Shown: positions 9,189-16,937 of the stretch, in pieces | How positions within the stretch are numbered: the stretch's first letter is position 1 | How the letters are laid out: the number at the start of each line of letters is the position of its first letter | Assembly: GCA_025846845.1 (NCBI GenBank) | Contig: JAOYTL010000002.1 | Span: forward strand, 310,001 to 374,000 | Length of the DNA stretch: 64,000 nt | Reading direction: 5' to 3' | DNA from: Alloboseaceae bacterium BT-24-1 | Lineage (GTDB): Bacteria; Pseudomonadota; Alphaproteobacteria; Rhizobiales; Beijerinckiaceae | The notes under the pieces: generated by a model | What the model was told of the DNA's origin: nothing | Seen by the model: the letters and a program-made list of their open reading frames with translations, nothing else | The model's database searches: none | Made by a program: the position numbers and the translations under genes

Positions 9189-9216
9189 CTGACAGCGTTC
9201 TGCCGTTCAGCTATGC
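9189..9216 (+). promoter_or_regulatory. Candidate sigma70 promoter for the hflKC operon
   Basis: CTGACA at 9189-9194 and CTATGC at 9211-9216 are separated by 16 nt in the 168-bp gap before hflK. They match the loose alphaproteobacterial housekeeping pattern only in part (the -10 keeps TAT). No experimental support; another start point in the gap is possible. Confidence 0.35.
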
Positions 9217-9250
9217 ACGGTCGAAGCAAAGAGTGAGGAACGGCTGAGGC

Positions 9251-10432
9251 ATGCCTTGGAGTAACCAGAGCGGCGGGAGTGGCGGCAGTGGCGGCGGCGG
9301 TGGTGGCCCCTGGGGCCAGCGCGGTGGCGGCGGCGGCAATGGCGGCGGTCCCTGGGGCGGCGGCGGTCCGTCTGGCGGCAACACACCACCGGACCTCGAG
9401 GAGATCATCCGGCGTGGTCAGGACCGGCTCAAGAATTTCCTGCCGGGCGGCAATCTCGGCGGGCCCGGACTGGTCATCGGCGTCCTGTTCCTGATCTTCG
9501 TCTGGTTCATGACCGGCTGGTACATCGTCCGTCCGAACGAGGTCGGCCTCAATCTCGTCTTCGGGAAATACATCGGCAAGACCGGCGAGGGCCTCAATTA
9601 CAACTGGCCCTATCCGATCGGCAGCGTGGTCAAGCCGCAGGTGACCAACGTCATCACCACCGAAGTCGGCTTCCGCACCGTCGAGTCGGTGCGCACCTCG
9701 CGCCAGTCCGACGTCACCGAAGAAAGCCTGATGCTGACCGGTGACGAGAACATCGTCGACATCGACGTGATCGTGCAGTGGAAGATCGATGCGGGCGCGC
9801 CCGAGAACTATGTCTTCAACATCCAGGATCCGCCGGGCACGGTGAAGGCCGTCGCCGAGAGCGCGATGCGCGAGGTCATCGGCCGACGCAACATCCAGCC
9901 GGTTCTGACCACCGACCGTGGCGCGATCGAGACCGAAGTGCGACAGCTGATGCAGGACACGCTGAACACCTACCGTGCCGGCGTGCAGATCAACCTCGTC
10001 CAGCTCCAGAAGGTCGATCCGCCGCAGCAGGTCATCGACGCCTTCCGCGACGTCCAGGCGGCGCGCGCCGACCAGGAGCGCCTGCGCAACGAGGCGGAGA
10101 CCTATGCCAACCGCGTCGTGCCGGAATCGCGCGGTAAGGCCGCGCAGCTCGTCCAGTCGGCCGAGGCTTACAAGGACCAGACGGTCAACGAGGCGCTCGG
10201 CCAGATCAGCCGTTTCAACTCGGTCTATGAGCAGTACAAGAACGCCCCCGCCGTCACGCGCGAGCGGCTCTTCCTCGAAACCATGGAACGCGTCTTCGGT
10301 GGCATGGACAAGGTGATCCTCGACCAGAACGGCTCCGGCAACGGTGTCGTGCCCTATCTGCCGCTCGGCGAGCTCGGGCAGCAGCAGCAGCGCCGGCCGG
10401 CCGGCCAGAACCAGCAGGGGGGCACGCGATGA
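9251..10432 (+). CDS. hflK: FtsH protease regulator HflK
   Basis: A 393-residue inner-membrane SPFH/prohibitin protein. The first 45 residues are almost only Gly with PWG repeats, a common HflK feature. One membrane helix follows (about 74-95), then the band-7 domain from WYIVRPNEVG to about residue 300 and a coiled coil with ANRVVPESRGKAAQ. With HflC it forms the cage around FtsH and controls degradation of membrane and regulatory proteins. Its stop overlaps the hflC start (ATGA at 10429). Confidence 0.96.
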   Translation: MPWSNQSGGSGGSGGGGGGPWGQRGGGGGNGGGPWGGGGPSGGNTPPDLEEIIRRGQDRLKNFLPGGNLGGPGLVIGVLFLIFVWFMTGWYIVRPNEVGLNLVFGKYIGKTGEGLNYNWPYPIGSVVKPQVTNVITTEVGFRTVESVRTSRQSDVTEESLMLTGDENIVDIDVIVQWKIDAGAPENYVFNIQDPPGTVKAVAESAMREVIGRRNIQPVLTTDRGAIETEVRQLMQDTLNTYRAGVQINLVQLQKVDPPQQVIDAFRDVQAARADQERLRNEAETYANRVVPESRGKAAQLVQSAEAYKDQTVNEALGQISRFNSVYEQYKNAPAVTRERLFLETMERVFGGMDKVILDQNGSGNGVVPYLPLGELGQQQQRRPAGQNQQGGTR

Positions 10433-11355
10433 GCGGCTTCCTTCGCGTGGGTCTGCTGGCGATCATCGCCATCGCAGCCGTCGTCTTCTATGCCTGCACC
10501 TTCATCGTGCGGCAGACCGACTCCGCCATCGTGCTGCGCTTCGGCGCGGTCCGGACCGTGGCAACTGCACCGGGGCTCTATCTCAAGTTGCCGGCACCGT
10601 TCGAGCAAGTCGTCTTCCTCGACAACCGCATCCTCGATCTCGACCTGCCGTCGCAGGAAATCATCGCCTCGGACCAGAAGCGTCTCGTGGTCGACGCCTT
10701 CACGCGTTACCGGATCTCCGATCCGCTGCGCTTCTACCAGGCGGTCAACAACATCCCGCGCGCCAATTCGCAGCTCGCCTCGATCGTCAACGGTAATGTC
10801 CGCTCGGTTCTCGCCGAGGCGACGTTCACGTCGATGGTCCGCAACGATCGCTCGCGGCTGATGAACCGCATCCGCGACGACGTGAACCGCGAGGCCGCTC
10901 GCTTCGGCATGACCGTGGTCGACGTCCGACTGCGCCGTGTCGACCTGCCGGCGGCCAACTCGCAGGCGGTGTTTCAGCGCATGCAGACCGAACGCCAGCG
11001 CGAGGCGGCGGAAGCGCGCGCGCTCGGCGGCCAGCAGTCGCAGGAGATCCGGGCCAAGGCCGAGCGCGACGCGATCATCATCGTCGCGGAGGCACAGCGG
11101 AAATCCGACGAGATCCGCGGTCAGGGCGAAGGCGAGCGCAATCGTATCTTCGCCGAGGGCTTCGGCAAGGATCCGGAGTTCTTCGCCTTCTACCGCTCGA
11201 TGCAGGCCTATGAAGCGAGCCTGAAGTCCGGTGACACGCGGATGTTGCTGACGCCGGATTCGCCGTTCTTCCGCTTCTTCAACGACCCCTCCGGTCGACG
11301 GGCCGGAGCGGGAACCGATGCTACCCCGGCGACGCCGGCCGCGCCCAAGCCCTGA
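10429..11355 (+). CDS. hflC: FtsH protease regulator HflC
   Basis: A 308-residue partner of HflK with an N-terminal membrane helix (about residues 5-24), an SPFH domain starting FIVRQTDSAIVLRFG, and the conserved MQTERQREAAEARALGG coiled-coil segment. The tail is Ala/Pro-rich. It acts on the periplasmic face of the inner membrane in the HflKC-FtsH complex. Overlap with hflK by 4 nt indicates coupled translation. A DUF2065 gene follows after 20 nt. Confidence 0.96.
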   Translation: MSGFLRVGLLAIIAIAAVVFYACTFIVRQTDSAIVLRFGAVRTVATAPGLYLKLPAPFEQVVFLDNRILDLDLPSQEIIASDQKRLVVDAFTRYRISDPLRFYQAVNNIPRANSQLASIVNGNVRSVLAEATFTSMVRNDRSRLMNRIRDDVNREAARFGMTVVDVRLRRVDLPAANSQAVFQRMQTERQREAAEARALGGQQSQEIRAKAERDAIIIVAEAQRKSDEIRGQGEGERNRIFAEGFGKDPEFFAFYRSMQAYEASLKSGDTRMLLTPDSPFFRFFNDPSGRRAGAGTDATPATPAAPKP

Positions 11356-11375
11356 TCGATGACCGAGCGCTGCGC

Positions 11376-11561
11376 ATGACAGATTTCCTCGCGGCGCTCG
11401 GCCTGGTCTTCGCCATCGAGGGATTGCTCTTCGCGTCGATTCCGGAGATCGCCAAGGAGGCGCTGCGCAGCGCCTCCGAGACGCCCGCCGAGCGGATGCG
11501 GCTGATCGGCATCGTCTCGGCGGTGGTCGGCGTCGGGCTGGTCTGGCTGGCCAGAGGCTGA
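11376..11561 (+). CDS. DUF2065 small membrane protein
   Basis: A 61-residue protein with two hydrophobic segments (residues 1-22 and 42-60) around a short charged loop. It matches the DUF2065 family, whose members are usually encoded directly after hflC, as here (20-nt gap). Function is unknown; the constant position suggests a link to HflKC/FtsH or to the Do protease that follows. The start ATG 11376 gives the normal family length. Confidence 0.85.
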   Translation: MTDFLAALGLVFAIEGLLFASIPEIAKEALRSASETPAERMRLIGIVSAVVGVGLVWLARG

Positions 11562-11718
11562 CCGGACGGTTTTCGGGCGATCACGGCATTATGACGCAAT
11601 CTTGCGTCGCCCTTCCGCCGCATTTTGGCGTTCTTAAGTTGCGTTCGGATTCCGGCTGCGCTGCAATGTCGTCAAGGCCGACAACTTGGCGCGACATCTC
11701 ATGATCATGAGGACATCG

Positions 11719-13254
11719 ATGGCACTCACACATTCCCATGCCTACCGTCTGGCGCGGGTTGCGACTGTCGCCGGCATGGCCTTCGCAACGGTGCCTGCAT
11801 TCAGCCAGGCGACGCCGGCGCCCATCCAGGCAGTCCCGCAGGCCCATGGCACCACGATCTCGCTGGCCGATCTCGCCGAGCGGGTGATGCCGGCGGTGGT
11901 CAACATCGCAGCGGTGACGACCAGCGAGACCCGCGGCCGCAACCTTCCGCAGCTGCCGCAGCTTGGTCCCGACACCCCGTTCGGCGACCTGTTCGAGGAA
12001 TTCTTCAACCGTCGCGGCCGTGGCGGCGACCAGGGTCAGAACCAGCCGCCGCAGACGCCGCAGCAGCGCCGCTCGCAATCGGCCGGCTCCGGCTTCGTGA
12101 TCGATCCGTCCGGCCTCGTGGTGACCAACAACCACGTCATCGGCGACGCCAACGAGATCACCGTGGTGTTCAGCGATGGCCTTCGCCTCAAGGCCGAGGT
12201 CGTCGGCAAGGACGCCAAGGTCGACCTCGCAGTGCTGCGGGTGAAGCACGACAAGCCGCTGCCCTTCGTCAAGTTCGGCGATTCCGACAAGGCGCGCATC
12301 GGCGACCCCGTCATGGCGATCGGCAACCCGTTCGGCCTCGGCGGCTCGGTCTCGTCGGGCATCGTGTCGGCGCGCAACCGCGACATCAACCAGGGCCCGT
12401 ACGACACCTACATCCAGACCGACGCGGCCATCAACAAGGGCAATTCCGGCGGCCCGCTGTTCAACATGGCTGGCGAGGTGATCGGCATCAACACCGCGAT
12501 CCTGTCGCCGACCGGCGGCTCGGTCGGCATCGGCTTTGCCGTGCCGTCGTCGCTGGCGACCAACATCGTCGATCAGCTCAAGGAGTTCGGCGAGACCCGC
12601 CGCGGCTGGCTCGGTGTGCGCATCCAGAACGTCGATGAGGCCACCGCGGAAGCGCTCGGCCTCGGCACGGCGCGCGGTGCGCTGATCGCCGGCATCGACG
12701 AGAAGGGCCCGGCCAAGCCGGCCGGTCTCGAGATCGGCGACGTGATCGTCAAGTTCGACGGCAAGGACGTGAAGGATTCGCGTGAGTTGCCGCGCATCGT
12801 GGCGGCGACGCCAGTCGGCAAGGACGTGCCGATCCAGGTCATGCGCAAGGGCAAGGAGCTCGCCAAGACGGTCAAGCTCGCTCGGCTCGAAGATGGCGAG
12901 AAGGTCCAGCAGGCCTCGGCCAACAAGCCGACGGGCGAGGCGGCCAAGCCGGCGACGGCCTCGGCCCTCGGCCTCGAATTCTCGGCCCAGAACGAGGAGC
13001 TGCGCAAGCGCTACTCGATCAAGGACGGGCTGAAGGGCGTCGTCATCACCAAGGTCGACAGCAACTCGAACGCCGCCGACAAGCGCATCCTGGTCGGCGA
13101 GCTCGTCGTCGAGGTCGGCCAGGAGGCGGTGAACTCCCCCGAGGAGGTCACCAAGCGGCTCGATGCCCTGAAGAAGGAGGGCAAGAAGTCGGCCCTGCTG
13201 CTCGTCTCGAACGGCCAGGGCGAAGTCCGCTTCGTCGCAGTGACGATGAGCTGA
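11719..13254 (+). CDS. degP: Periplasmic Do-type serine protease (DegP/HtrA)
   Basis: A 511-residue HtrA protease with an N-terminal signal peptide (about 31 residues). A trypsin-like domain carries the triad His139 (TNNHVIG), Asp169 (KVDLAVL) and Ser243 (GNSGGPL). Two PDZ domains follow (about 290-380 and 420-505), with a Gln-rich loop before the protease domain. It degrades or refolds damaged envelope proteins. Three in-frame ATGs exist further up (11686, 11701, 11707), but GAGG at 11709-11712 lies 6 nt before ATG 11719 and that start gives a normal signal peptide. A strong terminator follows. Confidence 0.95.
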   Translation: MALTHSHAYRLARVATVAGMAFATVPAFSQATPAPIQAVPQAHGTTISLADLAERVMPAVVNIAAVTTSETRGRNLPQLPQLGPDTPFGDLFEEFFNRRGRGGDQGQNQPPQTPQQRRSQSAGSGFVIDPSGLVVTNNHVIGDANEITVVFSDGLRLKAEVVGKDAKVDLAVLRVKHDKPLPFVKFGDSDKARIGDPVMAIGNPFGLGGSVSSGIVSARNRDINQGPYDTYIQTDAAINKGNSGGPLFNMAGEVIGINTAILSPTGGSVGIGFAVPSSLATNIVDQLKEFGETRRGWLGVRIQNVDEATAEALGLGTARGALIAGIDEKGPAKPAGLEIGDVIVKFDGKDVKDSRELPRIVAATPVGKDVPIQVMRKGKELAKTVKLARLEDGEKVQQASANKPTGEAAKPATASALGLEFSAQNEELRKRYSIKDGLKGVVITKVDSNSNAADKRILVGELVVEVGQEAVNSPEEVTKRLDALKKEGKKSALLLVSNGQGEVRFVAVTMS

Positions 13255-13278
13255 TCGCTCTCGATTGCCAGATCACCG

Positions 13279-13307
13279 AAAGGGCGGCCCCTGGGCCGCC
13301 CTTTTTT
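13279..13307 (+). terminator. Intrinsic terminator after degP
   Basis: AAAGGGCGGC (13279-13288) pairs with GCCGCCCTTT (13295-13304) around a 6-nt loop, and the T run continues to 13307. It ends the hflK-hflC-DUF2065-degP unit. Confidence 0.9.
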
Positions 13308-13396
13308 CTTGCCGCTGATCGTCGCCATCAGGTTTTTGCGTTGGAAGCGCGAGCCCGGCTTCGACAAGGTTCTGGATCACATCAGAGAGGCGTCCC

Positions 13397-13738
13397 ATGC
13401 GCATGAGCGACATTCCCTTCGGCACGACCGACTGGTCCTCGGTCGAGCCGGAGCACTTCCCTGGCGAAGAGGGCCAGGCGACCTGGCGCACGCGGCGCTT
13501 CGGGCCGGCGGATAATGCGATCCGCGTCAGGATGGTCGAGTACTCGCCGGGCTATGTCTCGGACCATTGGTGCGAGAAGGGGCACATCCTGCTCTGCCTC
13601 GATGGCGAGCTCGAGACGACGCTGGCCGATGGCCGGGTCATGCTGCTGCGGGCTGGCATGAGCTATCAGGTTGCCGACAATGCGGAGCCGCACCGCTCGC
13701 GCGCGCCGAAGGGCGCGCGGCTCTTCATCGTCGACTGA
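13397..13738 (+). CDS. DHCW-motif cupin-fold protein
   Basis: A 113-residue single cupin domain. It has the signature SDHWCEKGHILLCLDGEL at residues 55-72, which identifies the family annotated as DHCW motif cupin fold proteins, and a second cupin box DGRVMLLRAGMSYQV. The His, Cys and Glu suggest metal binding, but no reaction is established for the family. A second ATG at 13403 is equally possible as start. It is convergent with serB, with 3 nt between stops. Confidence 0.8.
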   Translation: MRMSDIPFGTTDWSSVEPEHFPGEEGQATWRTRRFGPADNAIRVRMVEYSPGYVSDHWCEKGHILLCLDGELETTLADGRVMLLRAGMSYQVADNAEPHRSRAPKGARLFIVD

Positions 13739-13741
13739 GCT

Positions 13742-14632
13742 TCAGCTCTTGACGATCTCGTCGCCGCGATAGCCCTGGACGTAGAGCAGGGCGGTCAGGT
13801 CGGCATGGTCGAGGCGGGCATCGGCTGCTGCCGCGACGGCCGGCTTGGCGCGATAGGCGACGCCGAGCCCGGCTTCGCCCAGCATGGCGAGATCGTTGGC
13901 GCCGTCGCCGACAGCGAGCGTCGCCTCGTGCGGCAGGCCGAAGCGGGTGCGCAGTTCGATCAGCGCATCGAGCTTGGCCTGCTTGCCGAGGATCGGCTCG
14001 GCGACGAGTCCCGAAAGCAGGGCGCCTTCGCTGAGCAGGATGTTGGAGCGATGCTCGTCGAAGCCGATCGTCCGGCTGATCGGGCCGGTGAAGACGGTGA
14101 AGCCGCCCGAGACCAGGGCCGTGTAGCCGCCATTGGCGCGCATGGTGCGCACCAGAGCGCTGCCGCCCGGCGTCAGCGTGATGCTCTTGGCGATGATCTC
14201 GTCGACGACGCCGAGCGCAATGCCCTTCAACAGCGCGACGCGCTCACGCAAGGCCGGCTCGAATTCGAGCTCGCCGCGCATCGCCCGCTCGGTGATATCA
14301 GAGACCTTCTCCTTCAGGCCGACATAGGCGGCGAGCTCGTCGATGCACTCCTGGCCGATCATGGTCGAATCCATATCGGCGAGGAACAGGCGCTTGCGGC
14401 GCGTCGCAGCGGGCTGGACGATGATGTCGACCGGCGCGCCGTCGAGCGCCTCGCGCAGGGTCGCTTCGAGCTTGCGCGCATCGTCTGCTTCCGCGAAGAG
14501 GTCGGCCGCGACCTCGCCATCGAGGCGCTCGGTCCGGGCAGGGGCCGGGGCGGCGGCGCGCAGGCGGGCGAGCAGGCCATCCTCGAGCAGGGCCTGGCCA
14601 TGGGCGGAGACGAAGGTGGCGACGAGCGTCAT
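13742..14632 (-). CDS. serB: Phosphoserine phosphatase
   Basis: A 296-residue HAD-superfamily phosphatase catalysing the last step of serine synthesis. The nucleophile motif is LADMDSTMI with Asp86 and Asp88. The SGGFTVF segment (motif II), GKQAK lysine (motif III) and GDGANDLAML (motif IV) are all present. The N-terminal 75 residues form the extra, less conserved domain of SerB. An open frame continues 145 codons upstream across the miaA coding region but without relatives; ATG 14632 gives the usual protein. It is divergent from miaA, with only 18 bp between the two start codons, and no clear ribosome site. Confidence 0.93.
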   Translation of the reverse strand: MTLVATFVSAHGQALLEDGLLARLRAAAPAPARTERLDGEVAADLFAEADDARKLEATLREALDGAPVDIIVQPAATRRKRLFLADMDSTMIGQECIDELAAYVGLKEKVSDITERAMRGELEFEPALRERVALLKGIALGVVDEIIAKSITLTPGGSALVRTMRANGGYTALVSGGFTVFTGPISRTIGFDEHRSNILLSEGALLSGLVAEPILGKQAKLDALIELRTRFGLPHEATLAVGDGANDLAMLGEAGLGVAYRAKPAVAAAADARLDHADLTALLYVQGYRGDEIVKS

Positions 14633-14650
14633 AAGGGAGCCGGAAGCGAA

Positions 14651-15559
14651 GTGAAATACAGCGCGGTGCTCATCGCAGGTCCGACCGCGAGCGGCAAGTC
14701 GGCGCTGGCGGTCGCATTGGCGCGCCGTTTCGGCGGCGTCGTGATCAATGCCGACTCGATGCAGGTCTATCGCGATCTTGAGGTCATCACGGCGCGGCCG
14801 ATGCCGGAGGAGATGGGCGAGGTGCCGCACCGGCTTTACGGCCATATCGATGGCGCGGTGAACCATTCCGCCGCGGCCTATGCCGCCGAGGTCACGGCGC
14901 TGCTGCAGGAGCTGGCCGGGCAAGGTGCCTTGCCGGTGCTGGTCGGCGGCACCGGGCTCTACTTCAAGGCGCTGACCGAGGGCCTCTCGGAGATCCCGCC
15001 CGTGCCTGAGGAGGTCCGCACCGCGTTCCGGGCCCGGGCGGCGGAGCATGAGACCGGCGAATTGCACGCCGAGCTTGCCGGCAAGGATCCCGAGATGGCG
15101 GCGCGCCTGCGGCCGAGCGATCGCCTGCGGGTGATGCGGGCGCTGGAGGTATTCGAAGCGACCGGCCGTTCGCTAGCGAGCTTCCAGGGTTCGAGGCAGC
15201 CGGGGCCGCTGGCGGGGCAGGACCTGCTCAAGCTCTTCCTCGCGCCGGAGCGGGAGCTGGTCCGCGCGCGGATCGACGCCCGCTTCGATGTGATGATGGG
15301 CCAAGGCGCGCTCGACGAGGTCGCAGCCTTGCGCGAGCGACGGCTCGATCCGCTGCTGCCGGTGATGCGCGCCCATGGCGTGCCGGGACTGATCGCCTAT
15401 CTCGACGGCCGGCTTTCGCTCGATGAAGCCGTGACGCGCGGCAAGGCCGACACCCGTGCCTATGCCAAGCGGCAGATGACCTGGTTCCGCCATCAGATGG
15501 AAGGCTGGATCGCCATTCCGCCAGGGCTCGATCCGCTATCGATCGAACAGCTCGAATAG
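14651..15559 (+). CDS. miaA: tRNA dimethylallyltransferase
   Basis: Adds the isopentenyl group to A37 of tRNAs that read UNN codons. The 302-residue protein has a P-loop GPTASGKS (residues 10-17), NADSMQVYRDL, LVGGTGLYFKAL and the C-terminal KRQMTWFRHQ tRNA-contact motif. The frame is open far upstream through antisense serB, but GTG 14651, preceded by GGAAG, gives the family start (KYSAVLIAGPT). Its 5' region overlaps the promoter zone of serB on the other strand, so the two must share a very short control region. Confidence 0.94.
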   Translation: MKYSAVLIAGPTASGKSALAVALARRFGGVVINADSMQVYRDLEVITARPMPEEMGEVPHRLYGHIDGAVNHSAAAYAAEVTALLQELAGQGALPVLVGGTGLYFKALTEGLSEIPPVPEEVRTAFRARAAEHETGELHAELAGKDPEMAARLRPSDRLRVMRALEVFEATGRSLASFQGSRQPGPLAGQDLLKLFLAPERELVRARIDARFDVMMGQGALDEVAALRERRLDPLLPVMRAHGVPGLIAYLDGRLSLDEAVTRGKADTRAYAKRQMTWFRHQMEGWIAIPPGLDPLSIEQLE

Positions 15560-15612
15560 GGCGCCGCCGCTGTCCAGGTGGCCGATCAGGCTACGGGCAG
15601 CGGGTACGATGT

Positions 15613-15642
15613 CAAAAAGCCCCCCGGCGCGGGCCGGGGGGC
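15613..15642 (-). terminator. Intrinsic terminator of the outer-membrane protein gene
   Basis: GCCCCCCGGC (15619-15628) and GCCGGGGGGC (15633-15642) form a 10-bp stem with a 4-nt loop. On the minus strand it is followed by five T residues (15614-15618). It lies 26 bp beyond the stop of the gene at 15668. Confidence 0.85.
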
Positions 15643-15667
15643 GTCCCGTGTGTCTGGATAGGCCGGC

Positions 15668-16477
15668 TCAGAAGCGGTAGTTCACGCCTGCGCGCACGAC
15701 GTTTCCGGACATCTCGCCTTTGGCTGAGAGAACCTGATCTGGAGTAAAGCCGCTAACCGCGCGCAGGAAGTAGTTTTTCCTGCCGAGATCGTAATAGAGA
15801 TACTCGGCCTTGACGCTGACATTGTTGGTGAAAGCATATTCGACGCCACCGCCGACGGTCCATCCGGTCTCGAAACTGGAGGTCGAGCCGGCCAATGACC
15901 TTCCGACCCCCCGGTAGCTCACGGAAGCCGAATGGTTGACATTGCCGAAAGCAACGCCGCCGGTCGCGAAGATCAAGAAGCGGTCGACCGCGAAACCGAG
16001 GCGAAGACGCGCGGTGCCGAGCCAGTCCAGGCTGGAGCTGGCGCGGTGCACGCCGGCAAAGCGTAGGTCGTCTTCGGGAGTCTCAACGATGGCCTTGCTG
16101 CTGACATCGGAATAGGAGAGATCGGCCTCGGCGCCGAGAACGACACTACCGATCTGGTAATTGTACCCGATCTGGCCGCCGCCGATCAGCCCCTTATTGT
16201 TCTGGTTGATGCGGCTCGGTATGGATCCTATGGCGAACCCAATCGTCGCGTTGGCGATCGAGGCCGGGCTGCCGCCCGGCGCAAGGCGATGGCTGTTGTC
16301 GTCGCCGAAGCCGTAGCCGGCGTGAGCACCGACATAAAAGCCCGTCCAGGTGAAGACCGGCGCGACCGGCGCGAGGACCGATCCGTTGCGAGACGGGAGG
16401 TCGGCCGCCTGTAGCGCCGTGGCGGCAAGGAGGCCGCCCGCGGCGACAAGCACACGGTTTCGAACTGATCTTATCAC
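15668..16477 (-). CDS. Outer-membrane beta-barrel protein (Omp25/Omp31-like)
   Basis: A 269-residue secreted porin-family protein. After a signal peptide ending LQAADLP it has the hallmark FTWTGFYVGAHAGYGFG of rhizobial and Brucella Omp25/Omp31-type proteins. Alternating amphipathic strands follow, with NQNNKGLIGGGQIGYNYQ, WLGTARLRLGFAVDRFLIFATGG, VGGGVEYAFTNNVSVKAEYLYYDLG and a terminal aromatic residue (GVNYRF). The start GTG 16477 is chosen because AGGGG lies 5 nt upstream on that strand; GTG 16492 is also in frame. The length of the middle loops is within the family range. It likely acts in envelope integrity; transport is not shown. Confidence 0.85.
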   Translation of the reverse strand: MIRSVRNRVLVAAGGLLAATALQAADLPSRNGSVLAPVAPVFTWTGFYVGAHAGYGFGDDNSHRLAPGGSPASIANATIGFAIGSIPSRINQNNKGLIGGGQIGYNYQIGSVVLGAEADLSYSDVSSKAIVETPEDDLRFAGVHRASSSLDWLGTARLRLGFAVDRFLIFATGGVAFGNVNHSASVSYRGVGRSLAGSTSSFETGWTVGGGVEYAFTNNVSVKAEYLYYDLGRKNYFLRAVSGFTPDQVLSAKGEMSGNVVRAGVNYRF

Positions 16478-16725
16478 GATTGCCCCTAACACTGCTATTG
16501 CCCCTAAGGTTGATTCGCACTGTTATAACGTATCACTTTCTCGTGAGCTTGCAACTTTAGTTCATAAGCGCCCGCCCTCACGCATGAATGGTGCTTCGCT
16601 TTCGATCTGCGCTCGCGTCAAACTGAGCGGTCACGGCCATCGTTCCGGCCCGTCAGATACGCTTGCCTAAGCGCGCAATAGGCGCGGCAAATCCCGCCCG
16701 GCGGCAATTTGCTCCTGCTCACGGC

Positions 16726-16753
16726 TTGACCATGCGGCGTCGCTCGTCTAGCG
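16726..16753 (+). promoter_or_regulatory. Candidate promoter of the ilvI leader transcript
   Basis: TTGACC at 16726-16731 and CTAGCG at 16748-16753 are spaced 16 nt. This would start transcription near 16760, about 25 nt before the leader peptide. The rest of the 16478-16785 gap, between the divergent outer-membrane gene and this site, shows no other gene. Confidence 0.5.
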
Positions 16754-16785
16754 TCCGGCAACTTTCGTCACGACGGGGCTGCGAC

Positions 16786-16821
16786 ATGCGCAAGCTTATT
16801 ATCGTACAGGTGCGCTGGTAG
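16786..16821 (+). CDS. Branched-chain amino acid leader peptide of ilvI
   Basis: An 11-codon open frame, MRKLIIVQVRW, then TAG. Five of its eleven residues are Leu, Ile, Ile, Val and Val, the amino acids whose synthesis begins at the downstream acetolactate synthase. GGGG at 16775-16778 lies 7 nt upstream as a possible ribosome site. Its last three codons (GTG CGC TGG) form the left arm of a perfect 9-bp stem, the arrangement seen in translation-coupled attenuators. It is too short for ordinary gene callers. The peptide itself is probably without function after translation. Confidence 0.8.
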   Translation: MRKLIIVQVRW

Positions 16822-16888
16822 GGGCCGGTTTAACAACCGGGCGTCCCCGACGCCAGCGCACGCCCAGGCCCCTCCGAGGGCCTTTTTT
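16810..16888 (+). promoter_or_regulatory. Transcription attenuator in the ilvI leader
   Basis: Alternative hairpins are visible. The pause stem pairs GTGCGCTGG (16810-16818) with CCAGCGCAC (16853-16861). Inside it lies CCGGTT-TAAC-AACCGG (16825-16840), extended by GGGG (16821-16824) with CCCC (16845-16848). The terminator pairs AGGCCC (16866-16871) with GGGCCT (16878-16883), followed by a T run to 16888. GGGGCC (16821-16826) can instead pair with GGCCCC (16867-16872) and so disrupt the terminator. Ribosome stalling on scarce Leu/Ile/Val tRNAs would favour read-through. This is inferred from pairing only. Confidence 0.78.
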
Positions 16889-16937
16889 ATTGCCTTTTTC
16901 CGACCGAAACTGACCAAGACCTCCGCAGGAGACCGTT

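Noticed and set aside
14633..15067. N-terminal extension of serB into the miaA region
   Set aside because: The extension has no relation to SerB and lies antisense to the P-loop region of miaA.
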